Part shown: one piece after another, positions 9,701-17,222 of the stretch
Layout of the letters: every line of letters starts with the position of its first letter
Numbering within the stretch: the first letter of the stretch is position 1
Assembly: GCA_002344345.1 (NCBI GenBank)
Contig: DDTL01000020.1
Coordinates: 1 to 49,230 of the forward strand
Length of the DNA: 49,230 nt
Reading direction: 5' to 3'
Source: Saprospiraceae bacterium UBA2365
GTDB lineage: Bacteria; Bacteroidota; Bacteroidia; Chitinophagales; Saprospiraceae
Translations under genes and position numbers: made by a program
Notes under the pieces: model-generated
What the model was told of the DNA's origin: nothing
Database searches by the model: none
What the model saw: the letters and a program-made list of their open reading frames with translations, nothing else

Positions 9701-10537
9701 CAATGCATGATATCCAAGGGCACTGTTGCGTGAGCCTGAGGTGTTTTCATTCATAGCCCTGCCTCCCACTGCAGTGTTGTAAATACCGGTATTATTTGCA
9801 GGATTAAAACTCCCACGGAGCGCATGAGTTCCTATGGCTGTATTGTAAGCGTCAAAGGCCACGGAATTGCTGTCAGCAAACATCATGGCACCATAACCTA
9901 CGGCTGTATTTCTGTTTTTTGCCCTGTTGGATTTCATAGCAATGCCACCAATGCCCGTATTGAGCATCCCTGTTTTCAGGTCCTCAAGGGAACTATAACC
10001 AAGTGCTGTATTCTGATTTCCGGAAACCACTTTTGCCATCGAGTTATACCCGATCGCTGTATTTGCGTTTTCATTACCATTATCGTTTTTCCCGGTATAT
10101 TTGCCAATATAGACGGAACTTCCATTATTGACCGGCTCAATAGTGGAAGCAGATATTTTGTATTTTTCAATACCGTTAAAAAAAATACGCAAGGTGTCAT
10201 CGTCCGTTGAAGGCTGGCGGAATGAAAGATAACTATCTCCATCGATATCAGAAATCCTATGATTATTGGTCTCACTGATCAGTTTTTTCCAGCCTGAAGT
10301 GATACGGAAATAAAAACAATTGTCTGTGGTATTAAAGATCATTAGTCCATCTGCCGGGGCAACAATGGCATTCATTTCAGCTTCGGTCATTCTCGGGATG
10401 AGCAATCCCCTGGTGGTACTGCTCACATCCAGAATAGCGGAATTGTGCGGTGAGGCGCCTGTTTCATTGATCCCGACCTGGGCAAATGTATTTAAGGTAA
10501 AGAATACGATAATCGAAAGGAAAATCAGTTTTTTCAT
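6800..10537 (-). CDS. Giant surface fibre protein, paralogue of the downstream S74 protein, with internal duplication
   Basis: Same architecture as its neighbour: signal peptide (MKKLIFLSIIVFFTLNTFAQ), N-terminal block VGIN...SAILDVSSTTRGLLIPRMTEAEM, and about 20 repeats of the NTAxGxxALxxNTxGxx type. The C-terminal S74 domain begins at NSDIRYKQNI (Ser about 1130 and Lys five residues later) and carries GFIAQELEKEFPEF, followed by a coiled coil almost identical to the neighbour's (QSEIDELKKIVQQQQ...ISALLELNASK). It differs in the middle. A block containing GTRLMWYPDxAAFRVG, TQWxKTNIG, a second style of head repeat (SxAxGxxxxA) and DRLFVxxNGT...NALTxLKNGN occurs twice. A shorter unit (EKLEVAGNIHxSGADRTI, NNYLAFGTNN) also occurs twice. 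The start is set two codons inside the longest frame at MKKL. A surface fibre or adhesin role is inferred from the domains. Confidence 0.88.
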   Translation of the reverse strand: MKKLIFLSIIVFFTLNTFAQVGINETGASPHNSAILDVSSTTRGLLIPRMTEAEMNAIVAPADGLMIFNTTDNCFYFRITSGWKKLISETNNHRISDIDGDSYLSFRQPSTDDDTLRIFFNGIEKYKISASTIEPVNNGSSVYIGKYTGKNDNGNENANTAIGYNSMAKVVSGNQNTALGYSSLEDLKTGMLNTGIGGIAMKSNRAKNRNTAVGYGAMMFADSNSVAFDAYNTAIGTHALRGSFNPANNTGIYNTAVGGRAMNENTSGSRNSALGYHALYSNTTGNSNIAVGIMALYSNTERSNLVAIGDSALYNNGIGATLSGHSSGNTAIGSKSLYANTTGSYNCAVGLKSLNSNTTGYENTASGWNSLNKNTEGKFNTAYGSRTLFNNTSGNYNVAIGTVTMYANISGSGNSALGHSALNSNEIGFNNTAIGSEALYKNTGNLNSALGNRAGFEITTGTNNIVLGHHAGKNITTGNYNIVVGDNVETPSATGSYQMIIGDSLLLYGDILNKRIGIGTTTPKAILHANGIGTGGGNVLFTGQRKISGAGDPPASGAGTRLMWYPDYAAFRVGQVEGTQWDKTNIGTHSMAVGLNTKASATSCVAMGYSTTASNDFATALGVNTNATGNSSTAIGSYTTAPSFAETVIGQYNTVYTPTGINVWNAGDRLFVVANGTDHTARSNALTILKNGNTGIATATPNEKLEVAGNIHLSGADRTIFNRSNNYLAFGTNNSERARFTNTGNFGIGLIAPNERLEVAGNIHVSGADRTIYNRSNNYLAFGTNNTERIRITNTGNVGIGTTPNTNALLHINGIGTSEGNVLFAGSYKTTPGEPATTGAGTRLMWYPDKAAFRVGSVSGTQWNKTNIGNYSVALGQDPTAEGANSIAVGQGVFAEGANSVAIGQNSSAYAEKSIAIGELITANGINSVGLGRDNWLNGLNATALGASNSANGDYSTVMGNLNGASGKNSLATGLNNDAPSFVESVFGAYSTSYTPGSPIAWDTDDRLFVIGNGTSTSNRKNALTVLKNGNIGIGTDSPAELVHLRNNSGDAGIRIQSNNVSDIGFYSTSGYVAAIGINVSQGHLYLYNGGNVSVKNGRLGIGNIDPGQKLDITAGNGRVESGYSWLTNSDIRYKQNITTLENSLEKIVKIRGVRYDLNQDDQIQAGKGKHIGFIAQELEKEFPEFVVTEDNGYKSVSYDKMTAVLVEAVKEQQSEIDELKKIVQQQQMQISALLELNASKVVSK

Positions 10538-10859
10538 GATCAAATTTTTTTCAATGTTACTTTAACTTGTATTCAAGATTTATTCAGAATCAGGAATAAA
10601 TCTGAAGTCGCATAACAAAAATATGATGTATAATCAGGGAACCTTTTGGAATGATGGCGAAATACTGTTTTGAAACGGTCAAGTGCCTCCATCTGATGTT
10701 GAGTGGATGAAGGGGACCTAACTTATATTAATTCTAATATTCAGATCTGCTATCTGGAGAATTGAGCTGAAAAACCTTCACATAAAATTAATATTGTTTT
10801 GTATTTAAAAGAAAATGAAATATTTTCACATTTCTGAAAATGCCATAAAACTTGTAGTT
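10538..10859. other. Intergenic region between divergent genes
   Basis: AT-rich spacer between the start of the second fibre gene (minus) and the exported protein gene (plus). Apart from a candidate -7 element for the fibre gene at 10616-10623 I see no RNA gene, repeat or convincing small frame. Confidence 0.5.
10616..10623 (-). promoter_or_regulatory. Candidate -7 element (TATTTTTG) upstream of the second fibre gene
   Basis: TATTTTTG on the minus strand fits TAnnTTTG and would give a leader of about 70 bases. The matching -33 TTG is not evident, so confidence is low. Confidence 0.25.
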
Positions 10860-11825
10860 ATGAAGGCGGGATTCATTGTATATATTTTGATTTTTTTTAA
10901 TTTCAATTATTTTCCATTAAGATTAGAAGGTCAGGGAAAGATAGAAGTTATGGTTGTTCCGCCTGATCCAGCATTGAATTGGAAAAATCCGACAATACTC
11001 ACCCTCGGATATTTACGGTCTTATGCACAGAAAACTTTTGCAAAAAAACTATCCGGAAGAGAACGATCTGCCATGGGACATGGTATTGTCAGGGTTAAAT
11101 GCTCCACAGAAGCTGAAGAAGTCGACTTCTGGTCGGGATTTTCCGGAAATGAAAATTACAGAGGACTTTATTTGTTATTGGGAGGTGCAGGTCTTTCGAT
11201 TATGACCTATAATTACCTTGATGGACACATTCAAAGCACTGAATTTGTTCAAAAGTATCTCGATGATATTATTCAGCAACCCAAAATACAAGCCGGTTTT
11301 ATACGCATGAATATCAGTCAGGAACAATGTGAAATCATCAGGAATCACTATGAAGGGTTCAGGCAAAACGGTACCGAAAATCTGATCTATGGATTTTTTA
11401 CAGATCCTCTTAGTTTGGAAGGGGCCGGCTGTACCTCTTACGCTACTAGTTTTGCTCAAAAATCCGGTGTTTTTTCACCTTTTCTTCAAGAAAAATGGAC
11501 CAGAACAATTGAAATATCTGCGAAAAACTTAGGTCCTACCAATCAGGCAAGTTCAATAGAAGGATATCAATTAAAACCGGTCTCTTTTATCAGATTTATT
11601 AATTTTCTAAGGCCATTGCGATGGAAAAAGGAAAATGATAAGCTGATTCGTTTTTCTTTCATTGATCCTCAATATATGGCGGATTTTTTCAGGCAATCCA
11701 TTGAATGCCTGGAGCATCCCGAAAATTGTAAAAACAAACCCGAACTTTTGAATTGGCTTAAAGAAAATGAAGCTGAGCTATGTTCAAATGAATATTTAAG
11801 GGGCATTGAAATCAGACTAAAATAA
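10860..11825 (+). CDS. Exported protein of unknown function, possible permuted papain-fold (NlpC/P60 or LRAT-like) enzyme
   Basis: I do not recognise the family. Starting at the second in-frame ATG gives a clear signal segment (MKAGFIVYILIFFNFNYFPL); the upstream ATG at 10815 only adds 15 hydrophilic residues before it. The mature protein carries an early MGHGIVRVKCST stretch and, about 110 residues later, GAGCTSYATSFAQKSGV. A His in a Gly-His-Gly context followed by a Cys in a Gly-Cys-Thr-Ser-Tyr context is the order seen in circularly permuted NlpC/P60-type cysteine hydrolases, and FWSGFSG and YFLDG-like turns lie between. That assignment is my inference; sequence support is limited to the two motifs. 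The C-terminal third is charged and helical and contains two Cys close together (ECLEHPENCKN). It converges on mnmG with a 19-base gap. Confidence 0.75.
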   Translation: MKAGFIVYILIFFNFNYFPLRLEGQGKIEVMVVPPDPALNWKNPTILTLGYLRSYAQKTFAKKLSGRERSAMGHGIVRVKCSTEAEEVDFWSGFSGNENYRGLYLLLGGAGLSIMTYNYLDGHIQSTEFVQKYLDDIIQQPKIQAGFIRMNISQEQCEIIRNHYEGFRQNGTENLIYGFFTDPLSLEGAGCTSYATSFAQKSGVFSPFLQEKWTRTIEISAKNLGPTNQASSIEGYQLKPVSFIRFINFLRPLRWKKENDKLIRFSFIDPQYMADFFRQSIECLEHPENCKNKPELLNWLKENEAELCSNEYLRGIEIRLK

Positions 11826-11844
11826 ATCTTTTCCGAATTCATGT

Positions 11845-13710
11845 CTAACGGCCCAGATGTACCAGCAAAACAGAAATATCCGAAGGAGAAACACCGCTGA
11901 TCCTGCTTGCTTGTCCAATTGTTACAGGTTTTACTTTGCTTAACTTTTCTCTTGCTTCATTGGACAATGACTGTAATCGGTGATAGTCAAAATCAGGATT
12001 TAACTTTATATTTTCAAATCGGCTGAGTTTATCCACCATTTCTTCCTCCTTTTTGATGTACCCGTCATATTTCAACTTGATCTCTGCATAATCCACCATC
12101 TCATCAGGAAATCCGTTAAGAAATTCATTTACCCCGGGAAGTTGAACCCTCAAATCTTTTAAATCCACATGAGGTCTCAATAAAATCTTGTCGAGTTTCA
12201 TTTTTTGAGTCAATAGCGCTGATTCTATTTTTTCAAGGTAGGGATTGATGTCATTTGGTTCCACACTGAACTCTCTGACATAAGTGTTGATCTTTTGTTC
12301 TGCATCCAGTTTCTTCCTGATCTTTTCCATTCGTTCCTCCAATCCTGACATCCCCAATTCATACACCCTCGGCGTCAAACGCAAATCTGCATTGTCCTGC
12401 CTGAGCAAAATCCTGAATTCGGCCCTTGATGTAAACATTCTGTAAGGCTCAATCGTACCTTTATTGCAGAGGTCATCAATCAAAACTCCGATATAGGCAT
12501 CAGAACGCTGCAATACAAAAGGTTCTTTTTCATGGATGCTCAAATGGGCATTGATCCCTGCCACAACACCTTGTCCGCCAGCTTCTTCGTATCCCGTTGT
12601 ACCATTGATCTGCCCGGCAAAAAACAGATTGCGTATCAGTTTTGTTTCGAGTGTTGTCTTGAGTTGGGTTGGTGGAAAATAATCATACTCGATGGCATAA
12701 CCGGGTCTGAACATTTTCGCGTTTTCAAATCCGGGAATTTGTTTGAGCGCTTTGTACTGAACATCTTCCGGTAACGAAGATGAAAAACCGTTGACATATA
12801 CCTCATGTGTGTTTCTTCCCTCAGGTTCTACAAAAAGCTGGTGCCTGTCTTTATCAGAAAAACGGTCTATTTTATCTTCTATGGAAGGACAGTAGCGCGG
12901 ACCAGTACCACGTATTCTGCCATTAAATAAGGGAGAACGGGCAAAACCCGTTCTGAGTGTATCATGGACATCCAGACTGGTATAAGTGATGTGACAAGGG
13001 ATTTGGTTTTCAAGTTTGGGAGTATCCGTAAAGGAAAATTTCCCGGGGTTTTCATCACCCTGCTGAATCTCCATTCTATCGTAATCGAGGGTTCTGCCAT
13101 CTAGCCTTGGAGGAGTTCCTGTTTTCATTCGCCCGGCTTCGAAACCCAATTCGATGAGCTGTTGGGTAAGTCCGAAAGCTGCTTTTTCTCCAATTCGACC
13201 TCCGCCGAACTGTTTTTCGCCAATATGGATGACTCCGTTGAGAAAAGTACCATTGGTCAAAACAACACTTTTACCCGGAATTTCGAGACCCAGTTGGGTG
13301 CAAACCCCTTTTGCTGAACCATCTTTTACAACCAATCCCACAACCATTTCCTGCCAGAAGTCAATATTGGAATGAGCTTCAAGCATCATTCTCCATTTGC
13401 GGGAAAAGGCCATCCGGTCACTCTGAGCTCGCGGACTCCACATGGCAGGGCCTTTGGATTTATTGAGCAGGCGGAACTGGATCATGGTATGATCCGTAAC
13501 GATTCCTGAATAACCTCCCATTGCATCGATCTCTCTGACAATCTGACCTTTGGCTACTCCACCCATCGCCGGATTACAGGACTGTTCGACCATATTACCC
13601 ATATTCATGGTAATGAGCAATACTTTTGATCCCATGTTGGCTGCGGCAACTGCAGCTTCGGCTCCGGCGTGTCCTGCGCCAACCACTATTACATCATACT
13701 CGGGAAACAT
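11845..13710 (-). CDS. mnmG: tRNA uridine-5-carboxymethylaminomethyl modification enzyme MnmG (GidA)
   Basis: FAD-dependent partner of MnmE that installs the (carboxymethyl)aminomethyl group on wobble uridine 34 of certain tRNAs in the cytoplasm. The N-terminal dinucleotide-binding motif is GAGHAGAEAAVAAA (residues about 11-24). Further family signatures are SCNPAMGGVAKGQIVREIDA, GGGRIGE, GRMKTGTPPRLDGRT, CPSIEDKI, GTTGYEEAGGQGVVAGINA and MFTSRAEFRILLRQDNADLRL, and the C-terminal helical tRNA-binding region ends in GVSPSDISVLLVHL. At 621 residues it is the normal family length. It lies on the minus strand behind fbaA but is separated from it by a terminator, so it is probably expressed on its own. 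MnmE is not in the window. Confidence 0.98.
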   Translation of the reverse strand: MFPEYDVIVVGAGHAGAEAAVAAANMGSKVLLITMNMGNMVEQSCNPAMGGVAKGQIVREIDAMGGYSGIVTDHTMIQFRLLNKSKGPAMWSPRAQSDRMAFSRKWRMMLEAHSNIDFWQEMVVGLVVKDGSAKGVCTQLGLEIPGKSVVLTNGTFLNGVIHIGEKQFGGGRIGEKAAFGLTQQLIELGFEAGRMKTGTPPRLDGRTLDYDRMEIQQGDENPGKFSFTDTPKLENQIPCHITYTSLDVHDTLRTGFARSPLFNGRIRGTGPRYCPSIEDKIDRFSDKDRHQLFVEPEGRNTHEVYVNGFSSSLPEDVQYKALKQIPGFENAKMFRPGYAIEYDYFPPTQLKTTLETKLIRNLFFAGQINGTTGYEEAGGQGVVAGINAHLSIHEKEPFVLQRSDAYIGVLIDDLCNKGTIEPYRMFTSRAEFRILLRQDNADLRLTPRVYELGMSGLEERMEKIRKKLDAEQKINTYVREFSVEPNDINPYLEKIESALLTQKMKLDKILLRPHVDLKDLRVQLPGVNEFLNGFPDEMVDYAEIKLKYDGYIKKEEEMVDKLSRFENIKLNPDFDYHRLQSLSNEAREKLSKVKPVTIGQASRISGVSPSDISVLLVHLGR

Positions 13711-13819
13711 TCTGATAAAAGCGTATTTAATTCATAATTAACCTGTGATTCAGGTTGTCTCAACTTTATAGGTTAACAACTATCCTGGTTTCCGGTTCAT
13801 AAAAAGGAGTTCCAGAAAA

Positions 13820-13853
13820 CAAAAATGTTGCCACGGAATTACCTGTGGCAACA
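13820..13853 (-). terminator. Terminator between fbaA and mnmG (could act on both strands)
   Basis: A 9-bp stem TGTTGCCAC (13826-13834) / GTGGCAACA (13845-13853). On the minus strand it is followed by TTTTTGTTTT (plus-strand A-rich 13816-13825). On the plus strand a T run also follows at 13857-13863. It starts 22 bases after the fbaA stop. Confidence 0.85.
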
Positions 13854-13874
13854 CTATTTTTTTGAAATAATTGA

Positions 13875-14954
13875 TCAATATCTGTCGAGACAATTCAAAT
13901 CTTCGAATGCGATTTGCAAACGATCGACCATTGAAGTTTCTCCTTTTCTGACCCATGCTCTTGGATCATAGTACTTTTTATTGGGTTTGTCGTCTCCGTC
14001 CGGATTACCGATCTGCCCCTGGAGGTATGGTCCGAATTCTGCATTGTATTTCCTGATGCCATCCCAGAATGCCCACTGTGTGTCCGTATCGATGTTCATT
14101 TTGATGACACCATAGCTGATCGCTTCCCTGATCTCCTCTCTCGAAGAACCTGAACCGCCATGGAATACGAAGTTGACAGGTTTATCAGCAGTGTTATGTT
14201 TTTGCTGAATGAAATTTTGGGAGTTCAACAAAATTTTGGGAGTCAGCTTGACATTACCAGGCTTATATACACCGTGGACATTGCCAAATGAAGCAGCGAT
14301 GGTGAAGTTCTCTGAAATTCCGCTCAGGATTTCATAAGCATAGGCCACTTCTTCAGGTTGAGTGTACAGCAAGCTGTTATCCACTCCTGAATTGTCCACA
14401 CCGTCTTCTTCTCCTCCGGTCACTCCCAGTTCTATTTCCAGCGTCATACCGATTTTCGCCATTCTTTCGAGGAATTTGGCGCTGATCTCAAGATTTTCTT
14501 TGATCGGTTCTTCGGAAAGGTCAAGCATGTGTGAGCTGAAAAGCGGAATTCCATATTGGTCAAAATGCCTTTCTCCTGCTTCGATTAAACCCTCGATCCA
14601 TGGGAGTAATTTTTTTGCAGCATGGTCTGTATGCAAAATGACGGGAATGCCATAAAACGGTGCCATATGGTGGATGTGTTTTGCGCCAGCAATTGCACCT
14701 TGTATCGCAGCAGTCTGGTTTTCAGTAGTAACAGCCTTACCCGCATTGAATACAGCGCCACCATTGGAATACTGAATTATGACAGGAGAATTTGCTTTTT
14801 TTGCTGCCTCCAACACCGCATTGGTTGAATGAGAACCGATCACATTCACTGCAGGCAATGCAAATTCGTTTTCCTTAGCCATTTTAAAGATGTTTTGTAC
14901 ATCTTTGCCCGTCGCTACTCCGGGTTTTACATAATCTGATATTCTGTTTGCCAT
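13875..14954 (-). CDS. fbaA: Class II fructose-bisphosphate aldolase
   Basis: Zinc-dependent cleavage of fructose 1,6-bisphosphate to DHAP and glyceraldehyde 3-phosphate in glycolysis, and the reverse in gluconeogenesis. The open frame runs further upstream, but starting at MANRISDYVKPGV gives 359 residues, the usual class IIA length, and removes a non-homologous hydrophobic tail. The active-site segment ILHTDHAAKKLLPW holds the catalytic Asp110 and zinc ligand His111. Later motifs are GVTGGEEDGVDN (zinc/active-site Glu region), GNVHGVYKPGNVKL and FHGGSGSS (zinc-binding His residues and phosphate loop), and GVIKMNIDTDTQWAFWDG. It is preceded by a TACCTTTG -7 element and followed by a terminator, so it is a single-gene unit. 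Confidence 0.97.
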   Translation of the reverse strand: MANRISDYVKPGVATGKDVQNIFKMAKENEFALPAVNVIGSHSTNAVLEAAKKANSPVIIQYSNGGAVFNAGKAVTTENQTAAIQGAIAGAKHIHHMAPFYGIPVILHTDHAAKKLLPWIEGLIEAGERHFDQYGIPLFSSHMLDLSEEPIKENLEISAKFLERMAKIGMTLEIELGVTGGEEDGVDNSGVDNSLLYTQPEEVAYAYEILSGISENFTIAASFGNVHGVYKPGNVKLTPKILLNSQNFIQQKHNTADKPVNFVFHGGSGSSREEIREAISYGVIKMNIDTDTQWAFWDGIRKYNAEFGPYLQGQIGNPDGDDKPNKKYYDPRAWVRKGETSMVDRLQIAFEDLNCLDRY

Positions 14955-14981
14955 ATTATATTTTTTTAGTGAAAAGAAATA

Positions 14982-14989
14982 CAAAGGTA
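14982..14989 (-). promoter_or_regulatory. Candidate -7 element (TACCTTTG) of the fbaA promoter
   Basis: The minus strand reads TACCTTTG, an exact TAnnTTTG match, 27 bases before the chosen fbaA start. This position also supports the start choice, because the longer frame would begin upstream of the promoter. No good TTG is seen 19-20 bases further upstream. Confidence 0.45.
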
Positions 14990-15200
14990 TGGACTTAAAC
15001 CGGAAAATGTTAAAAACTAACTGAATATCTGTTGTCAAAATCAACGATCTATAGCATATTGGAAATAATAAAAAACAAGTGCGCAACTATTTGGTTAAAA
15101 ATAAACTTTTCGAAGATTTTTTACGTTCTTGTTTTGATTTGGTAAATACCATAAAAAATTGAGTTGAATGCTTATGAAAAACAATTACACAAGTGCATTT

Positions 15201-15231
15201 TTGCAGAAATTTTACTGCGAAATATGTTTTG
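15201..15231 (+). promoter_or_regulatory. Candidate Bacteroidota promoter for the DUF4294 gene
   Basis: TTG at 15201-15203 is separated by 19 bases from TATGTTTTG at 15223-15231, close to the TTG / TAnnTTTG arrangement of Bacteroidota housekeeping promoters. The start codon follows 34 bases later. Confidence 0.45.
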
Positions 15232-15265
15232 GAGCGTTTTTTCAAAGTAATTTAAAATCAAACGA

Positions 15266-15928
15266 ATGAAATTCAACAAAAGAAAATTGACCGGGAACCT
15301 TTTCATCATTTTGCTTTTTACCTTGTTTTTTTCTGAACTGAGCGCTCAGAAAAAAGAAGATTTACAAGTGATTGACTCCATTGAGATCGACGGACAGATC
15401 TTTTCTGCTATTGTGGAAAAAGGCGATACCATGATTGTGGCTCAACTGGAAGATGTGTATTATACTTCTTTTCGCACCTTTGCTTCCCGGGAAGAATATC
15501 TTAAATATATGAAATATAAAAGGTATGCGGTTCAGATGTACCCTTATGCCAAAGACGCCATAAATATCCTGGAAAAACTGGATCAGCGGACCAAAGAAAT
15601 GAGTTGGTGGAAAAGGCGTATGTATGTCAGACAAACCTATCAGCAACTTGAGAAAAACTTTAGTGATCAATTGAAGAATAAAACAAGGTTGCAGGGTTAT
15701 ATTTTAACTAAAATGATCGAAAGAGAGCTCGACAGAAGTCTTTATTCGATCATAAAGGAGAAAAAAAATGTATTCTCGGCAATGTATTGGAATCAGTTGG
15801 GAAAGGCTTTTGACTATGACATCAAAAAAGGCTATATCAAAGGTGATGACAGAATACTGGATGCAGTACTCCAGGACTTTGATGTTTCCTACAAGGAAGG
15901 CGCAAGTCCGAAATTAAATACTAAATAA
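15266..15928 (+). CDS. DUF4294 family exported protein
   Basis: A Bacteroidota-restricted family of unknown function, about 220 residues long, as here. An N-terminal signal segment (LFIILLFTLFFSELSAQ, cleavage after SAQ) directs it to the periplasm. The family core is visible as EIDGQIFSAIVEKGDTMIVAQLEDVYY, then SREEYLKYMKYKRYAVQMYPYAKDAINIL, and a basic helical part (WWKRRMYVRQTYQQLEKNFSDQLKNKTRLQGYILTKMIERE is the conserved helical segment). It ends with YWNQLGKAFDYDIKKGY. It stands alone between divergent fbaA and mvaD, with its own promoter-like element. No enzymatic motif is evident. Confidence 0.88.
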   Translation: MKFNKRKLTGNLFIILLFTLFFSELSAQKKEDLQVIDSIEIDGQIFSAIVEKGDTMIVAQLEDVYYTSFRTFASREEYLKYMKYKRYAVQMYPYAKDAINILEKLDQRTKEMSWWKRRMYVRQTYQQLEKNFSDQLKNKTRLQGYILTKMIERELDRSLYSIIKEKKNVFSAMYWNQLGKAFDYDIKKGYIKGDDRILDAVLQDFDVSYKEGASPKLNTK

Positions 15929-16124
15929 TGCATTTTTTCTGATTTTTTTCAGTAACTTTACATAAGGAAATATGGTTTTTCTGCTTGTTCAGGGTATGAG
16001 GATTTCCAGCTTAAAAACGGACAGGATTTACGGTTTACCCTGAACAGAATATTATACATTCTGAACCTATTAGTCTTTAAAAATATCCAAAAAGGGATTC
16101 AATTAATGAAAAAAGATATTGCTG

Positions 16125-17222
16125 ATGAACAGATACGATGATCCGTCTTTATTGCTGGAAAAACTGAAGGAATATGAAGGAATTGTAGGTTGGAAAAGTC
16201 CATCCAATATTGCATTGATCAAATACTGGGGAAAATATGCCAATCAAATCCCGTTGAATCCCTCCATCAGTTTTACCCTGAGCCAGGCATTTACACAAAC
16301 AACCATCAGTTATCATTCCAAAATAAAGCGTTCCGAAAAAGTAGAGACCACATTTTACTTTGAAGGAAAATTGAACCAGGAATTTGCAAAAAGAGTAAAA
16401 AACTATCTGGATGCGCTGTTGCCGATCTTTCCCTTTTTAACCCAGTTGGATCTGACCATAAAATCTGACAATTCCTTTCCCCACAGTTCAGGCATTGCTT
16501 CCTCAGCTTCCAGCATGAGTGCGCTTGCTTTGTGTCTTTGTTCGATGGAAAAGCAGCTGTTTGGCACTCTGGAAGACAAGGATGAATTCTTCAGAAAGGC
16601 TTCTTTTGTAGCCAGAATGGGTAGTGGAAGCGCTTGCAGATCGATTTATCCGAAAGCAGCTATCTGGGGCGAATCCATTGATTATGAAGAATCCTCTGAT
16701 TTTTATGCAATTCCGGCTAAACTTGCCCTACATGAAAAATTCAGACGTTTCAGAGATGATATATTGATCGTCAGTAAGGAAGCGAAAAGTATTTCTTCCA
16801 GTGACGGGCATAAGATCATGAGCAATCATGTGTTCAGGGAACCAAGGATCAGTCAGGCAAAAAAAAGGCTGCATTTCCTGCTGAAGGCACTTAAAGAGGG
16901 CAATTACAATCGTTTTGGTGAGATTGTTGAAAAAGAAGCATTGACTCTGCATGGCATGATGATGACATCAACGCCTGCGTACATTCTCATGGAACCTAAC
17001 ACCATTAAGATCATCCAGGAAATACAGAATTTCAGGAATATGACCGGTCTGCCTGTGTATTTCAGTCTGGATGCAGGTCCGAATGTGCACATGTTGTATC
17101 CGGCATCGATTGAAGACAAAGTTCACGCCTTTGTGGAAAACGACCTGGTAAAATACTGCAAAAACGGTGAATACATCAAGGATTATCTGGGAAGCGGTCC
17201 GATGGAGCTGGACTTTCATTGA
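16125..17222 (+). CDS. mvaD: Diphosphomevalonate decarboxylase
   Basis: ATP-dependent decarboxylation of mevalonate diphosphate to isopentenyl diphosphate, the last step of the mevalonate pathway, which many Saprospiraceae-like Bacteroidota use instead of the MEP route. GHMP-kinase-fold motifs are seen in order: SPSNIALIKYWGKY near the N-terminus, then the phosphate-binding segment PHSSGIASSASSMSALAL, ARMGSGSACRSIYP, and near the C-terminus VYFSLDAGPNVHMLYP. The ATG at 16125 is preferred; a TTG two codons upstream is possible. The gene converges on a glycosyltransferase gene, and the two stop codons overlap within 17216-17222. Other mevalonate-pathway genes are not in the window. Confidence 0.95.
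   Translation: MNRYDDPSLLLEKLKEYEGIVGWKSPSNIALIKYWGKYANQIPLNPSISFTLSQAFTQTTISYHSKIKRSEKVETTFYFEGKLNQEFAKRVKNYLDALLPIFPFLTQLDLTIKSDNSFPHSSGIASSASSMSALALCLCSMEKQLFGTLEDKDEFFRKASFVARMGSGSACRSIYPKAAIWGESIDYEESSDFYAIPAKLALHEKFRRFRDDILIVSKEAKSISSSDGHKIMSNHVFREPRISQAKKRLHFLLKALKEGNYNRFGEIVEKEALTLHGMMMTSTPAYILMEPNTIKIIQEIQNFRNMTGLPVYFSLDAGPNVHMLYPASIEDKVHAFVENDLVKYCKNGEYIKDYLGSGPMELDFH

Noticed and set aside
4000..10400. CRISPR-like regular spacing in the repeated minus-strand region
   Set aside because: The period is about 51 bases in codon phase and the repeats are degenerate protein repeats, not identical direct repeats with unique spacers.
16106..16141. ATG at 16106 just before mvaD, giving an 11-residue peptide
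   Set aside because: It stops after 11 codons, overlaps the mvaD start in another frame and shows no features of a leader peptide.
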